A DNA stretch of 64,000 nt, taken from Pseudomonas sp. H9. Lineage in GTDB: Bacteria > Pseudomonadota > Gammaproteobacteria > Pseudomonadales > Pseudomonadaceae. Position 1 is the first letter of the stretch. The number at the start of each line of letters is the position of its first letter. Below the pieces are notes generated by a model. That model ran no database searches, was not told the DNA's origin, and worked only from the letters and a program-made list of their open reading frames with translations. Of this stretch, positions 41,704 through 50,274 are shown piece by piece. The position numbers and the translations under genes were made by a program. The stretch covers positions 62,001 to 126,000 of the forward strand of contig NZ_SMOK01000024.1 in the NCBI RefSeq assembly GCF_004353925.1, read 5' to 3'.

Positions 41704-42692
41704 AAACCACTCCACTGGACAGCACTGCCACCCCCGTCAAGCGCGGTAGCAGCTATTACGGCCTGGGTACCTATCTGGGCCTGGCCGGCGCCTTGCTGGC
41801 GATGATCGTGTTGTTCTCTGTGCTCAGCAGTCATTTTCTTTCGTACGCCACCTTCAGCACCCTGGCCAATCAAATCCCCGATCTGATGGTGTTGGCGGTG
41901 GGCATGACCTTCGTGCTGATCATTGGCGGCATCGACCTCTCGGTGGGCTCGGTGCTGGCTCTGGCGGCGTCGACGGTCAGTGTGGCGATCCTCGGCTGGG
42001 GCTGGAGCGTACTGCCCGCCGCATTGCTGGGTATGGGCGCGGCGGCGCTGGCCGGGAGCATTACTGGCTCGATCACAGTGGCCTGGCGGATCCCGTCGTT
42101 CATCGTGTCGTTGGGTGTGCTGGAAATGGCCCGCGGTGTGGCCTATCAGTTGACTGATTCACGCACTGCCTATATCGGCGATGCCTTCGCCTGGCTTTCC
42201 AACCCGTTGGCGTTTGGTGTGTCGCCGTCGTTCATCATCGCTTTGCTGGTGATCATCCTGGCGCAGCTGGTGTTGACCCGTACGGTGTTCGGTCGCTACC
42301 TGATCGGCATCGGCACTAATGAAGAAGCGGTACGCCTGGCCGGTATCGACCCGCGCCCTTACAAGATTCTGGTGTTCTCACTGATGGGGCTGTTGGCGGG
42401 CCTGGCCGCGCTGTTCCAGATTTCCCGCCTCGAAGCCGCCGACCCGAATGCCGGCTCCGGCCTTGAGCTGCAGGTCATCGCCGCAGTGGTCATTGGCGGC
42501 ACCAGCCTGATGGGTGGGCGCGGCTCGGTGATCAGCACCTTCTTTGGCGTACTGATTATTTCGGTGCTGGCCGCAGGCCTGGCCCAGATCGGCGCTTCAG
42601 AGCCGACCAAACGCATTATTACCGGGGCGGTCATTGTCATCGCCGTGGTCCTCGACACCTACCGCAGCCGACGTGCAAGTCGGCGGAACTGA
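41700..42692 (+). CDS. rbsC: Ribose ABC transporter, permease
   Basis: The 330-residue integral membrane protein has about nine to ten hydrophobic segments. GGIDLSVGSVLALAA and the EEAVRLAGIDPRPYKILVFSL loop are conserved in sugar permeases of the CUT2 family, the loop contacting the ATPase. The ATGA overlap with rbsA implies translational coupling. rbsR starts three bases after its stop. Confidence 0.92.
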   Translation: MKTTPLDSTATPVKRGSSYYGLGTYLGLAGALLAMIVLFSVLSSHFLSYATFSTLANQIPDLMVLAVGMTFVLIIGGIDLSVGSVLALAASTVSVAILGWGWSVLPAALLGMGAAALAGSITGSITVAWRIPSFIVSLGVLEMARGVAYQLTDSRTAYIGDAFAWLSNPLAFGVSPSFIIALLVIILAQLVLTRTVFGRYLIGIGTNEEAVRLAGIDPRPYKILVFSLMGLLAGLAALFQISRLEAADPNAGSGLELQVIAAVVIGGTSLMGGRGSVISTFFGVLIISVLAAGLAQIGASEPTKRIITGAVIVIAVVLDTYRSRRASRRN

Positions 42693-42695
42693 ATC

Positions 42696-43718
42696 ATGGC
42701 AACTATCAAAGACGTCGCTGCACTGGCGGGTATTTCCTATACCACCGTGTCCCATGTACTGAACAAAACCCGGCCGGTCAGCGAGCATGTGCGTTTGAAA
42801 GTCGAGGCGGCCATCGCTGAGCTCGATTACGTGCCCAGCGCTGTGGCCCGCTCACTCAAAGCGCGCAGTACGGCTACCATTGGCTTGTTGGTGCCCAACA
42901 GCGTCAACCCTTACTTCGCCGAGCTGGCACGCGGGATCGAAGACGCCTGTGAACGCAATGGCTATTGCGTGATTCTGTGCAACTCCGACGACAACCCGCA
43001 AAAACAGCGCAGCTACTTGCGCGTGCTGCTGGAAAAGCGCATCGATGGTTTGATCGTCGCTTCGGTGGGTGAAGACAGCGACTTGCAAGGCAGCCTGGCC
43101 AGCGTGCGCACGCCGATGGTGATCGTCGACCGCGCGCTGGAAGGTGTCGACGCCGACCTGGTGAGCATCGACCATGAGCAGGGCGCCTACCTGGCGACTC
43201 GTCATTTGCTTGAGCTGGGGCATCGCGACATTGCTTGCATCGGTGGCCCGGCCAGTACCAGTACGGCACAACTGCGCCTGGCGGGGTTTCGCCGTGCCTT
43301 GACCGAAGCGGGCATTACGCCAGGCGACGATCACATCGTTTACAGCGACTTCACCAGCCTGGGTGGCTATGGCGCCGCCGCGCAACTGCTCGACGGCCCT
43401 CGGCCAACGGCTATTTTTGCCGGTAATGACTTGATTGGCATCGGCGTGTTACGGGCTGCTGCCGAGCGCAATATTTGCGTACCCGGCGAGTTGTCGGTGA
43501 TTGGCTTCGACGACATCCAGCTCAGCCGCTATGTGTTCCCGGCCCTGACCACTGTCGGCCAGTCGATACGGGAGTTGGGTGAAAACGCTGCAGCCCTGCT
43601 GTTATCGCGCATTGCCCAGCCGCTTCGTGGTGCACCGGAGCAGCGTATCGTTGCCCCGAAAATCGTATTGCGCGAGTCCACTGCGCCACGCCCAGACCTT
43701 TTCAATGATTACCGCTGA
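42696..43718 (+). CDS. rbsR: LacI-family ribose operon repressor
   Basis: The 340-residue protein starts with the LacI helix-turn-helix MATIKDVAALAGISYTTVSH followed by VLNKTRPVSEHVR and the hinge helix region PSAVARSLKA. The core is a type I periplasmic-binding fold with GFDDIQLSRYVFPALTTV near the end. It probably binds the palindrome at 39102-39113 and is autoregulated as part of the operon. Placement between rbsC and rbsK is the usual order in Pseudomonas, unlike E. coli where rbsR is last. Confidence 0.92.
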   Translation: MATIKDVAALAGISYTTVSHVLNKTRPVSEHVRLKVEAAIAELDYVPSAVARSLKARSTATIGLLVPNSVNPYFAELARGIEDACERNGYCVILCNSDDNPQKQRSYLRVLLEKRIDGLIVASVGEDSDLQGSLASVRTPMVIVDRALEGVDADLVSIDHEQGAYLATRHLLELGHRDIACIGGPASTSTAQLRLAGFRRALTEAGITPGDDHIVYSDFTSLGGYGAAAQLLDGPRPTAIFAGNDLIGIGVLRAAAERNICVPGELSVIGFDDIQLSRYVFPALTTVGQSIRELGENAAALLLSRIAQPLRGAPEQRIVAPKIVLRESTAPRPDLFNDYR

Positions 43719-43731
43719 GAGCCGAACAGCT

Positions 43732-44640
43732 ATGCAAGCCAAGGTAGTGGTGGTGGGTAGCCTGAACATGGACCTGGTGGCCCGGGCGCCACGGTTGCCG
43801 CGCGCTGGCGAAACCTTGGCGGGCGAATCCTTTGCCACCGTACCGGGCGGCAAGGGGGCTAACCAGGCGGTGGCCGCAGCACGCTTGGGTGCCGCCGTGG
43901 CGATGATCGGCAATGTCGGTGATGACGCCTACGGCCAGCAGTTGCGCCAGGCTTTGCTTGATGAGCAGATCGACTGCCAGGCGGTCGCGGTGTGTGCTGG
44001 AGTCTCGAGTGGCCTGGCATTGATTGTGGTTGATGCCAGTAGCCAGAATTCGATTGTCATCATCCCAGGCGGTAACGGCCAGTTGCAGCCTGAGTCGGTG
44101 CAGGCGTTCGACGCTTTGTTACAAGGCGCCGAGGTGATCATCTGCCAGCTGGAAGTTCCTCCACAGACAGTGGCGTACACGCTTGAGCGTGGCCGTGCAC
44201 TGGGCAAAACGGTGGTCCTCAACCCTGCACCGTGCACTGGCCCGTTGCCGCTGAACTGGTACCGCAGCATCGATTACTTGGTCCCCAATGAAAGCGAGGC
44301 GCAAGCGCTGACCGGGCTGCCGGTAACCGACCTGACCAGCGCCGAAGTAGCTGCCAACCATTTGCGTGACCTTGGGGTTAAAAACGTGATTGTCACCCTC
44401 GGTGCTCAGGGGGCACTGTTCGCCAATGCCCAAGGGTTCAAGCACTTTCCGGCACCGCAGGTGCAGCCGCTGGACACCACAGCGGCTGGCGATACCTTTG
44501 TCGGTGGCTTTGCCGCCGCACTGGCGCGTGGCGAAGAAGAGGGCGCCGCGATTGCCTTTGGGCAGCGCGCGGCGGCGCTGTCAGTCACTCGCGCGGGTGC
44601 CCAGCCCTCCATCCCTTATTTGGCCGAGTTGTCGCCATGA
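43732..44640 (+). CDS. rbsK: Ribokinase
   Basis: The 302-residue PfkB-family kinase starts at ATG 43732; an ATG at 43705 is in frame but overlaps rbsR. Motifs are VVGSLNMDLVARAPRLP, PGGKGANQAVAAARLGA and DTTAAGDTFVGGF, the last with the catalytic Asp. It phosphorylates ribose to ribose 5-phosphate for the pentose phosphate pathway. Its stop overlaps the rbsD start (ATGA). Confidence 0.93.
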   Translation: MQAKVVVVGSLNMDLVARAPRLPRAGETLAGESFATVPGGKGANQAVAAARLGAAVAMIGNVGDDAYGQQLRQALLDEQIDCQAVAVCAGVSSGLALIVVDASSQNSIVIIPGGNGQLQPESVQAFDALLQGAEVIICQLEVPPQTVAYTLERGRALGKTVVLNPAPCTGPLPLNWYRSIDYLVPNESEAQALTGLPVTDLTSAEVAANHLRDLGVKNVIVTLGAQGALFANAQGFKHFPAPQVQPLDTTAAGDTFVGGFAAALARGEEEGAAIAFGQRAAALSVTRAGAQPSIPYLAELSP

Positions 44641-45041
44641 AAAAAACACCTTTACTCAATATCGCGCTGTCGCGGGTCATTGCCTCGCTGGGGCATGGTG
44701 ACATTCTGGTGATTGGTGACGCAGGATTACCGGTACCACCCGGTGTCGAACTGATCGACCTGGCTCTGACCCCTGGGGTGCCGGACTTTGCCAGCGTGCT
44801 CCGTACGGTATTGAGTGAAATGCAGGTGGAAAGCCATGTACTGGCCGACGAAATGTTCAAGGCCAACCCCCCGGCCTTGACCGTCATTGAGCAATGCCAT
44901 GCGCATGGGCAGCTCGGCGCCCGTAACCTGCTCAGTCACAGCGAATTCAAACAGCTCAGCCGCGGCGCTCGCGCCGTGGTGCGCACCGGCGAGTGTCAGC
45001 CCTACAGCAACATTGTCTTGATTGCCGGCGTCACGTTCTAG
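44637..45041 (+). CDS. rbsD: D-ribose pyranase
   Basis: The 134-residue protein is full length for RbsD. MKKTPLLNIALSRVIASLGHGD contains the catalytic His, and the C-terminal VRTGECQPYSNIVLIAGV is conserved. It speeds conversion of beta-pyranose ribose to the furanose used by ribokinase. It is translationally coupled to rbsK by a four-base overlap. Confidence 0.92.
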   Translation: MKKTPLLNIALSRVIASLGHGDILVIGDAGLPVPPGVELIDLALTPGVPDFASVLRTVLSEMQVESHVLADEMFKANPPALTVIEQCHAHGQLGARNLLSHSEFKQLSRGARAVVRTGECQPYSNIVLIAGVTF

Positions 45042-45112
45042 ATGATTGCCCCTACAGGTGCTATGGAATTAGCTCGCCTGACGTTCGCTTAATGGAATAA
45101 GGAGTACTGCTG

Positions 45113-46087
45113 ATGCCTGTGTTGTCGGCACGTGTCGCACCCACGGCACCGCTCGATCTGATCATCGATACCGACCCCGGCGCTGACGACGTGGTGGCCT
45201 TGCTGCTGGCCATGGCTTCGCCTGATGTCTTGAGGATTCGCGCCATCACTACGGTGGCCGGTAATGTGCGGTTGGATAAGACCTCGCGAAATGCACGGCT
45301 GGCCAGGGAGTGGGGTGGGCGTGAAGACATTCCGGTGTACGCAGGGGCGTCCAAGCCGTTACTGCGCCCGCCTATCTATGCCGCCAACATCCATGGTGAT
45401 GAAGGGCTGCCGGGCGTGGTGGTGCACGAGCCCGCACAAGGCCTGGCCGATGGCAGCGCCGTGCAGTACCTGGTGGACACCCTGAGCGCAGCGCAACCGC
45501 ACAGCATCACCCTGGCTGTGTTGGGCCCGCAGACCAACCTCGCCCTGGCGCTGATCCAGGCACCGGCAATCGTCCGTGGCATCAAGGAAGTGGTGGTGAT
45601 GGGCGGTGCCCACCTCAATGCGGGCAACATCACGCCAGTGGCCGAGTTCAACCTGTATGCCGATGCAGAAGCGGCCGAGGTGGTGCTCAATAGCGGCGTC
45701 GAGCTGACCTATTTGCCGCTGGACGTCACCCACAAGGTGCTGACCAGCGATGCGCGCTTTTCGCAACTGGCTGCAATAGGCAACCAGGCCAGCCAGTTGG
45801 TGGTGGACATTCTCATGGAGTACATCAAGGCTGACATGCAACGCTACGGCATGACGGGTGGCCCGGTGCACGACGCGAGTGTGATCGCTTACCTGATCAA
45901 GCCGGAGTTGTTCAAGGGAAGGTCGGTCGAACTGCAGGTGGACCGTCGCCAAGGCGCCACCTACGGGCAGACCATCGTTGTCGAGTACACGACCCCGGAG
46001 CAGCCTGGCAACGTCGTCTGGATCGAAGACGCTGATGCCCAGGGCATTTTTGACCTGCTCAGTACGCGGCTTGCGTGTCTGAAGTAG
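45113..46087 (+). CDS. Inosine-uridine-type nucleoside hydrolase (IunH/Rih-like)
   Basis: The 324-residue protein has the calcium-binding IDTDPGADDVVALLLA motif near the N-terminus and MGGAHLNAGNITPVAEFNLYADAEAA, both signatures of the nucleoside hydrolase family. It splits ribonucleosides into base and ribose. It lies 71 bp after rbsD on the same strand with its own AAGGAG site. Coupling to the ribose genes makes sense: ribose freed from nucleosides can be phosphorylated by RbsK. Its preferred nucleoside is not clear. Confidence 0.9.
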   Translation: MPVLSARVAPTAPLDLIIDTDPGADDVVALLLAMASPDVLRIRAITTVAGNVRLDKTSRNARLAREWGGREDIPVYAGASKPLLRPPIYAANIHGDEGLPGVVVHEPAQGLADGSAVQYLVDTLSAAQPHSITLAVLGPQTNLALALIQAPAIVRGIKEVVVMGGAHLNAGNITPVAEFNLYADAEAAEVVLNSGVELTYLPLDVTHKVLTSDARFSQLAAIGNQASQLVVDILMEYIKADMQRYGMTGGPVHDASVIAYLIKPELFKGRSVELQVDRRQGATYGQTIVVEYTTPEQPGNVVWIEDADAQGIFDLLSTRLACLK

Positions 46088-46265
46088 CGTGCTCGAAGCG
46101 TTCGAACACCTGATCGACAAAGCCGCGTGCGGCCTCATGTCCCAGGTCTTTGACCAACAGGTCGACGGCAATCAGCATCAGCTCTTCGGCACTGGCGGGG
46201 CTGAAGGCGCTCTGGCCTTCTGGCCATTTGACCTTGATGTCGGCATCGATAATGTGGCTTGTCAT
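46059..46265 (-). CDS. Small conserved-type hypothetical protein
   Basis: The 68-residue protein (MTSHIIDADIKVKWPEGQ at the start) is acidic, with a short polar start and a helical C-terminal half (AEELMLIAVDLLVKDLG and HEAARGFVDQVFERFEHA). No signal peptide or known domain is visible. The ribosome site is weak. Its last 29 bases overlap the 3' end of the convergent nucleoside hydrolase gene. Confidence 0.6.
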   Translation of the reverse strand: MTSHIIDADIKVKWPEGQSAFSPASAEELMLIAVDLLVKDLGHEAARGFVDQVFERFEHATSDTQAAY

Positions 46266-46452
46266 GAGCTATACCGGAATGAAACTGCGCGCACTGTGGA
46301 TTCAAATACCTGCCCTGGCGTTTGAAGGGGAGGCTTGATTGCGCTCTGCCCAAGGCAGCAGTAAATCATGCCGATGCCGGTCAAGGCACTGCAACTTAGG
46401 CATAAGCACACGGGTCGTGGCAAACTAACGGTTTCCAGCGGGGCGCAACAGT

Positions 46453-46758
46453 GTGGTGCAAATCGATTTGAACAATCCTGAACAGTTCACCCTGGAGGCT
46501 GTGCGCCACTTGCTCGGTGCTGGCAGCAATGGGGTGCACAACCAATTGCGCGTCAACCGTGGTGGTATCGCCTGGCTGTCGCAGGTGGTGGGAAGCCGTG
46601 AACTGGACGGCCTGGCCTTTCGTCTGGAAACCTGGGCGGCCGGTTCCGGTTGTGTGGGCGAACAGGCGGTAGCGGACGAGCGCTGGGTTCAGCAGGTGTT
46701 CAATGCCTTGCGAGCGAACTGGCCGACCCCGTCGAGCGATTACATCGACCTGTATTGA
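46453..46758 (+). CDS. Hypothetical protein
   Basis: The 101-residue protein begins at a GTG (46453; a second GTG follows immediately at 46456). It has the segments QFTLEAVRHLLGAGSNGVHNQLRV and GIAWLSQVVGSRELDGLAFRLETW and ends with WPTPSSDYIDLY. The composition and codon use are like those of the surrounding genes, supporting a real gene. No signal peptide or motif of known function is recognised. A good ribosome site is lacking. Confidence 0.55.
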   Translation: MVQIDLNNPEQFTLEAVRHLLGAGSNGVHNQLRVNRGGIAWLSQVVGSRELDGLAFRLETWAAGSGCVGEQAVADERWVQQVFNALRANWPTPSSDYIDLY

Positions 46759-46903
46759 GTGGCGCTCAAGCGTGTGCAAAATCCGGTGACGATTGCACTT
46801 TTACCTGAGTGCGCTGGCTCAGGCAGACTTGACGGGTTTTGCAACAAAAAATCAGCGAGACTGTCAGATAGACAGCAGCATTCCCGTATCCAAAGGAGGA
46901 TTC

Positions 46904-47215
46904 ATGTTCCGTGCATCATTGATGAGCCTGTTGGCGGTCGCCGTACTGGCTGGCTGCAGCAACACCGGTGGTTCGTCGTCGAAGGCGCCAGAGGCTGTGG
47001 CGAACAATGACGGACGTTGCCAGGCAAGCGGCGCTGAGTTCGCAATCGGCAAGCAAGCCACCCCTGCCTTGGTTGAGCAAGCCCGCAAAGCCAGCGGCTC
47101 GCAGATTGCGCATGCCCTTGGCCCGCGTGATGCCATGACCATGGATTACCGCTCCGAACGCCTCAATCTGCACACCGATGCCCAGGGTGTAGTTATTCGC
47201 GTCAACTGCGGCTGA
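46904..47215 (+). CDS. I78-family peptidase inhibitor-like lipoprotein
   Basis: The 103-residue protein starts at ATG 46904 after a very strong AAAGGAGG. The signal MFRASLMSLLAVAVLAGC ends in a lipobox. The mature part has paired Cys (GRCQASGAEF and the terminal RVNCG), the RLNLHTDAQGVVIRVNCG ending and a PRDAMTMDYR segment, the pattern of the I78 peptidase inhibitor family. It probably sits in the envelope and inhibits serine proteases, but its target is unknown. Confidence 0.75.
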   Translation: MFRASLMSLLAVAVLAGCSNTGGSSSKAPEAVANNDGRCQASGAEFAIGKQATPALVEQARKASGSQIAHALGPRDAMTMDYRSERLNLHTDAQGVVIRVNCG

Positions 47216-47220
47216 CCACC

Positions 47221-47292
47221 TGTAGGAGCGGGCTTGCCCCGCGATGCGATATGACGAATAGATCGCTATCGCGGGGCAAGCCCGCTCCTACA
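47221..47292. repeat. REP doublet (REPIN)
   Basis: GTAGGAGCGGGCTTGCCCCG and four further bases (47222-47245) face their exact reverse complement (47268-47291) across a 22-bp spacer. The core is identical to that at 36059-36128. It lies just before a bidirectional terminator. Confidence 0.9.
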
Positions 47293-47299
47293 GGCACAA

Positions 47300-47326
47300 A
47301 AAAACCCGCCACATGGGCGGGTTTTT
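47300..47326. terminator. Bidirectional intrinsic terminator
   Basis: AAAAACCCGCC-ACATG-GGCGGGTTTTT forms a GC stem flanked by A and T runs on both sides. It serves both the I78-like gene (+) and the convergent cold-shock gene (-). Confidence 0.9.
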
Positions 47327-47341
47327 TTATTCGGTCAGAGA

Positions 47342-47554
47342 TTACTCTGGACGAACTTGTGCAGCCTGCATGCCCTTCTGGCCTTTTTCGGCAACGAAGG
47401 AAACGGTCTGGCCTTCCTTCAGGCTTTTGAAACCGTCGGTTTCGATAGCCTTGAAGTGAACGAACAGGTCGTCACCGCCACCTTGTGGAGTGATGAAGCC
47501 GAAGCCTTTTTCATCGTTGAACCATTTTACGGTGCCGGTTTGGCGATTAGACAT
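47342..47554 (-). CDS. Cold-shock protein (CspA family)
   Basis: The 70-residue protein is a single cold-shock domain. GTVKWFNDEKGFGFITP contains the RNP1 motif, DLFVHF is RNP2, and the end VSFVAEKGQKGMQAAQVRPE is typical. It binds single-stranded nucleic acid and acts as an RNA chaperone. About 130 bp of leader separate it from the next gene, as often seen for Csp genes. It is close to Pseudomonas CapB; whether it is cold-induced cannot be told here. Confidence 0.92.
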   Translation of the reverse strand: MSNRQTGTVKWFNDEKGFGFITPQGGGDDLFVHFKAIETDGFKSLKEGQTVSFVAEKGQKGMQAAQVRPE

Positions 47555-47713
47555 GGGTGTATCTCCAGAAACATGATTTTCAGTAGTGCGGTGTTGCCGA
47601 GGCCAACAGGGTGCACGCTGACCATCATAGTCTAATTATGGGTTTGTATCCCCTTTTACCTTCGCAGAATGCTGATCTGGAGCAATTGAGCGATGGGTAA
47701 AGGCCGCAAGGGC

Positions 47714-48013
47714 CTAGTTTTTCGGCTTGCAGGCCGCTGCAATTTTTTCTTGGGCGCGCTTCATTGTGTCGGCATCGACGCCATCGCTGCTGTCCAGATC
47801 TTTGATTTGCGCATCGCTGAATTCTTTTTCCAGCACGTTGCCGGCACAGCTGCAATGCCGTTCGGCGTCGGCCTTCGACATGGTTTTCTGTTGCGCTTGG
47901 GCTTGAGTGACACAGGTGGCCTGGTAATTGGCGGGCAGTTTGCCGGCAGTGGCGCTCAGCGGCAGCAGCAGGGCAGAGGTGGCCGCCAGGGCCAGAAGAG
48001 ACTGAAATCGCAT
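47714..48013 (-). CDS. Small secreted protein of unknown function
   Basis: The 99-residue protein starts at ATG 48013 after AAGGAGTG. A signal peptide (MRFQSLLALAATSALLLPLSATA, written here in parts: MRFQSLL, SALLLPL, SATA) precedes a helical mature domain. It has three Cys near CVTQAQAQQKTMSKADAERHCSCAG and a fourth near the end (AAACKPKN), which may form two disulfides. No family is recognised. Confidence 0.7.
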   Translation of the reverse strand: MRFQSLLALAATSALLLPLSATAGKLPANYQATCVTQAQAQQKTMSKADAERHCSCAGNVLEKEFSDAQIKDLDSSDGVDADTMKRAQEKIAAACKPKN

Positions 48014-48306
48014 AACCAAACACTCCTTGGGGTTTAGTCTCACAAGAGTAGGACGCTTCACAGCGTCAGAGCGAAAATTTTCCCGCCAAGTTCCCCGCAA
48101 CCGCCGCAAAGCTTTGTGCTAGCATGCTTGGCTTGCGTTCACCTCAAGCTTTCTCTTGTAGCTTGCGGCTTAGAGCGCTTAACTTTTTTACTATTCCAGT
48201 CACTCTGGTTCGTTCCCTGGCAGGCTTTCGGGCTTCTGCCACTGTGAGGCAGGCTTTGCATGTGCAAAGACAGGGGCGGATCGCGTACTGGCTCATCCCA
48301 ACCCAC
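48014..48306. other. Divergent intergenic region upstream of thrS
   Basis: This gap holds the promoters of the small secreted protein (-) and thrS (+). A perfect hairpin CTTTGCA-TG-TGCAAAG lies at 48254-48269 and is probably part of the thrS leader RNA. No further gene is evident. Confidence 0.5.
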
Positions 48307-48327
48307 GTGACCTTTGGTAGGGGTCAC
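48307..48327 (+). promoter_or_regulatory. thrS leader hairpin mimicking the tRNA-Thr(GGU) anticodon arm
   Basis: GTGACCT-TTGGTAG-GGGTCAC folds into a 7-bp stem with one U-G pair and a 7-nt loop UUGGUAG. The loop has U33-GGU-A37 exactly as in tRNA-Thr(GGU). It ends five bases before the AGGAGAGGAGG ribosome site of thrS. In E. coli, ThrRS represses its own translation by binding tRNA-like hairpins next to the thrS ribosome site. This hairpin is the likely equivalent. Confidence 0.7.
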
Positions 48328-48346
48328 CACTAGGAGAGGAGGCGCC

Positions 48347-50269
48347 ATGCCCGTTATTACTCTTCCCGATGGCAGTCAACGTTCGTTCGACGACGCCGTA
48401 ACCGTTGCCCAGGTAGCCGCGTCCATCGGTGCTGGCCTGGCCAAGGCCACCGTTGCTGGTAAAGTCGACGGCAAGCTGGTCGACGCCTGCGACCTGATCG
48501 ACCACGATGCCAGCCTGCAAATCATCACGCCCAAGGACGAAGAGGGGCTGGAGATTATCCGTCACTCGTGCGCCCACCTGGTTGGCCACGCGGTCAAGCA
48601 GCTGTACCCGACGGCGAAAATGGTCATCGGTCCGGTCATCGATGAAGGCTTCTATTACGACATCGCCTACGAGCGTCCTTTCACGCCTGAAGACATGGCG
48701 GCGATCGAGCAGCGCATGCAGCAGCTGATCGACAAGGACTACGATGTCATCAAGAAGGTCACCCCGCGCGCCGAGGTGATCGAAGTGTTCAAGGCCCGTG
48801 GCGAAGACTACAAACTGCGCCTGGTCGAAGACATGCCTGATGAGCAGGCCATGGGTCTGTACTACCACGAAGAATACGTCGACATGTGCCGTGGCCCGCA
48901 CGTGCCGAACACGCGTTTCCTCAAGTCCTTCAAGCTGACCAAGCTGTCTGGCGCCTACTGGCGCGGCGACGCCAAGAATGAGCAACTGCAGCGCGTCTAC
49001 GGCACCGCTTGGGCCGACAAGAAGCAGCTGGCTGCCTACATTCAGCGCATCGAAGAAGCGGAAAAACGCGATCACCGTAAAATCGGCAAGCGCCTGGGCC
49101 TGTTCCACCTTCAGGAAGAAGCGCCGGGCATGGTGTTCTGGCACCCTAACGGCTGGACCCTGTACCAGGTACTGGAACAGTACATGCGCAAGGTACAGCG
49201 TGAGAACGGCTACCAGGAGATCAAAACACCGCAGGTGGTTGACCGTTCGTTGTGGGAAAAGTCGGGCCACTGGGCCAACTACGCCGACAACATGTTCACC
49301 ACTCAGTCGGAAAACCGCGACTACGCCATCAAGCCGATGAACTGCCCATGCCACGTGCAGGTGTTCAATCAGGGGCTGAAGAGCTACCGCGAGCTGCCGC
49401 TGCGTCTGGCTGAGTTCGGTGCCTGCCACCGTAACGAGCCTTCGGGTGCCTTGCACGGCATCATGCGTGTGCGTGGCTTCACCCAGGACGACGCGCACAT
49501 CTTCTGTACTGAAGAGCAGATGCAGTCTGAGTCCGCTGCGTTCATCAAGCTGACCATGGATGTTTACGCCGACTTCGGCTTTAAAGACATCGAAATGAAG
49601 CTGTCCACCCGCCCTGAAAAGCGCGTGGGTTCCGATGAACTGTGGGACCGCGCTGAAGCGGCCCTGGCAGCAGCGCTCGACAGCGCCGGCCTGCCATATG
49701 ACTTGCAGCCAGGCGAGGGTGCTTTCTACGGTCCGAAGATCGAGTTCTCGCTCAAAGACTGCCTGGGTCGTGTCTGGCAGTGTGGTACCCTGCAGCTCGA
49801 CTTCAACCTGCCGATCCGTCTCGGCGCCGAGTTCGTCTCTGAAGACAACGGCCGTAAACATCCGGTGATGCTGCACCGCGCCATCCTCGGTTCGTTCGAG
49901 CGTTTCGTCGGAATTCTGATCGAGCACTATGAAGGCGCATTCCCGGCCTGGCTGGCGCCAACCCAGGCGGTGATCATGAATATCACCGACAAGCAGGCTG
50001 AATTTGCTCAGAATGTTGAAAAAACTCTCAATGAAAGCGGATTCCGTGCCAAGTCCGACTTGAGAAATGAGAAGATCGGCTTTAAAATCCGCGAGCATAC
50101 TTTGCTCAAGGTCCCTTACCTTTTGGTTATAGGGGATCGTGAGGTCGAAACGCAAACCGTCGCTGTTCGAACCCGAGAAGGTGCTGACCTTGGCTCGATG
50201 CCGGTCGCCCAGTTCGCGGAGTTCCTTGCGCAGGCGGTTTCCCGGCGTGGTCGCCTAGAATCGGAGTAA
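48347..50269 (+). CDS. thrS: Threonine--tRNA ligase
   Basis: The 640-residue protein starts at ATG 48347 after AGGAGAGGAGG. It has the N-terminal TGS domain (MPVITLPDGSQRSFD), the editing domain with HSCAHLVGHAVKQLYP, and the class II core with MNCPCHVQVFNQGLKSYRELP, HRNEPSGALHGIMRVRGFTQDDAH and the C-terminal anticodon-binding domain. The catalytic zinc ligands are the Cys of MNCP and two His. Length and order match bacterial ThrRS. It charges tRNA-Thr and heads the thrS-infC-rpmI-rplT block. Confidence 0.96.
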   Translation: MPVITLPDGSQRSFDDAVTVAQVAASIGAGLAKATVAGKVDGKLVDACDLIDHDASLQIITPKDEEGLEIIRHSCAHLVGHAVKQLYPTAKMVIGPVIDEGFYYDIAYERPFTPEDMAAIEQRMQQLIDKDYDVIKKVTPRAEVIEVFKARGEDYKLRLVEDMPDEQAMGLYYHEEYVDMCRGPHVPNTRFLKSFKLTKLSGAYWRGDAKNEQLQRVYGTAWADKKQLAAYIQRIEEAEKRDHRKIGKRLGLFHLQEEAPGMVFWHPNGWTLYQVLEQYMRKVQRENGYQEIKTPQVVDRSLWEKSGHWANYADNMFTTQSENRDYAIKPMNCPCHVQVFNQGLKSYRELPLRLAEFGACHRNEPSGALHGIMRVRGFTQDDAHIFCTEEQMQSESAAFIKLTMDVYADFGFKDIEMKLSTRPEKRVGSDELWDRAEAALAAALDSAGLPYDLQPGEGAFYGPKIEFSLKDCLGRVWQCGTLQLDFNLPIRLGAEFVSEDNGRKHPVMLHRAILGSFERFVGILIEHYEGAFPAWLAPTQAVIMNITDKQAEFAQNVEKTLNESGFRAKSDLRNEKIGFKIREHTLLKVPYLLVIGDREVETQTVAVRTREGADLGSMPVAQFAEFLAQAVSRRGRLESE

Positions 50270-50274
50270 TTACT

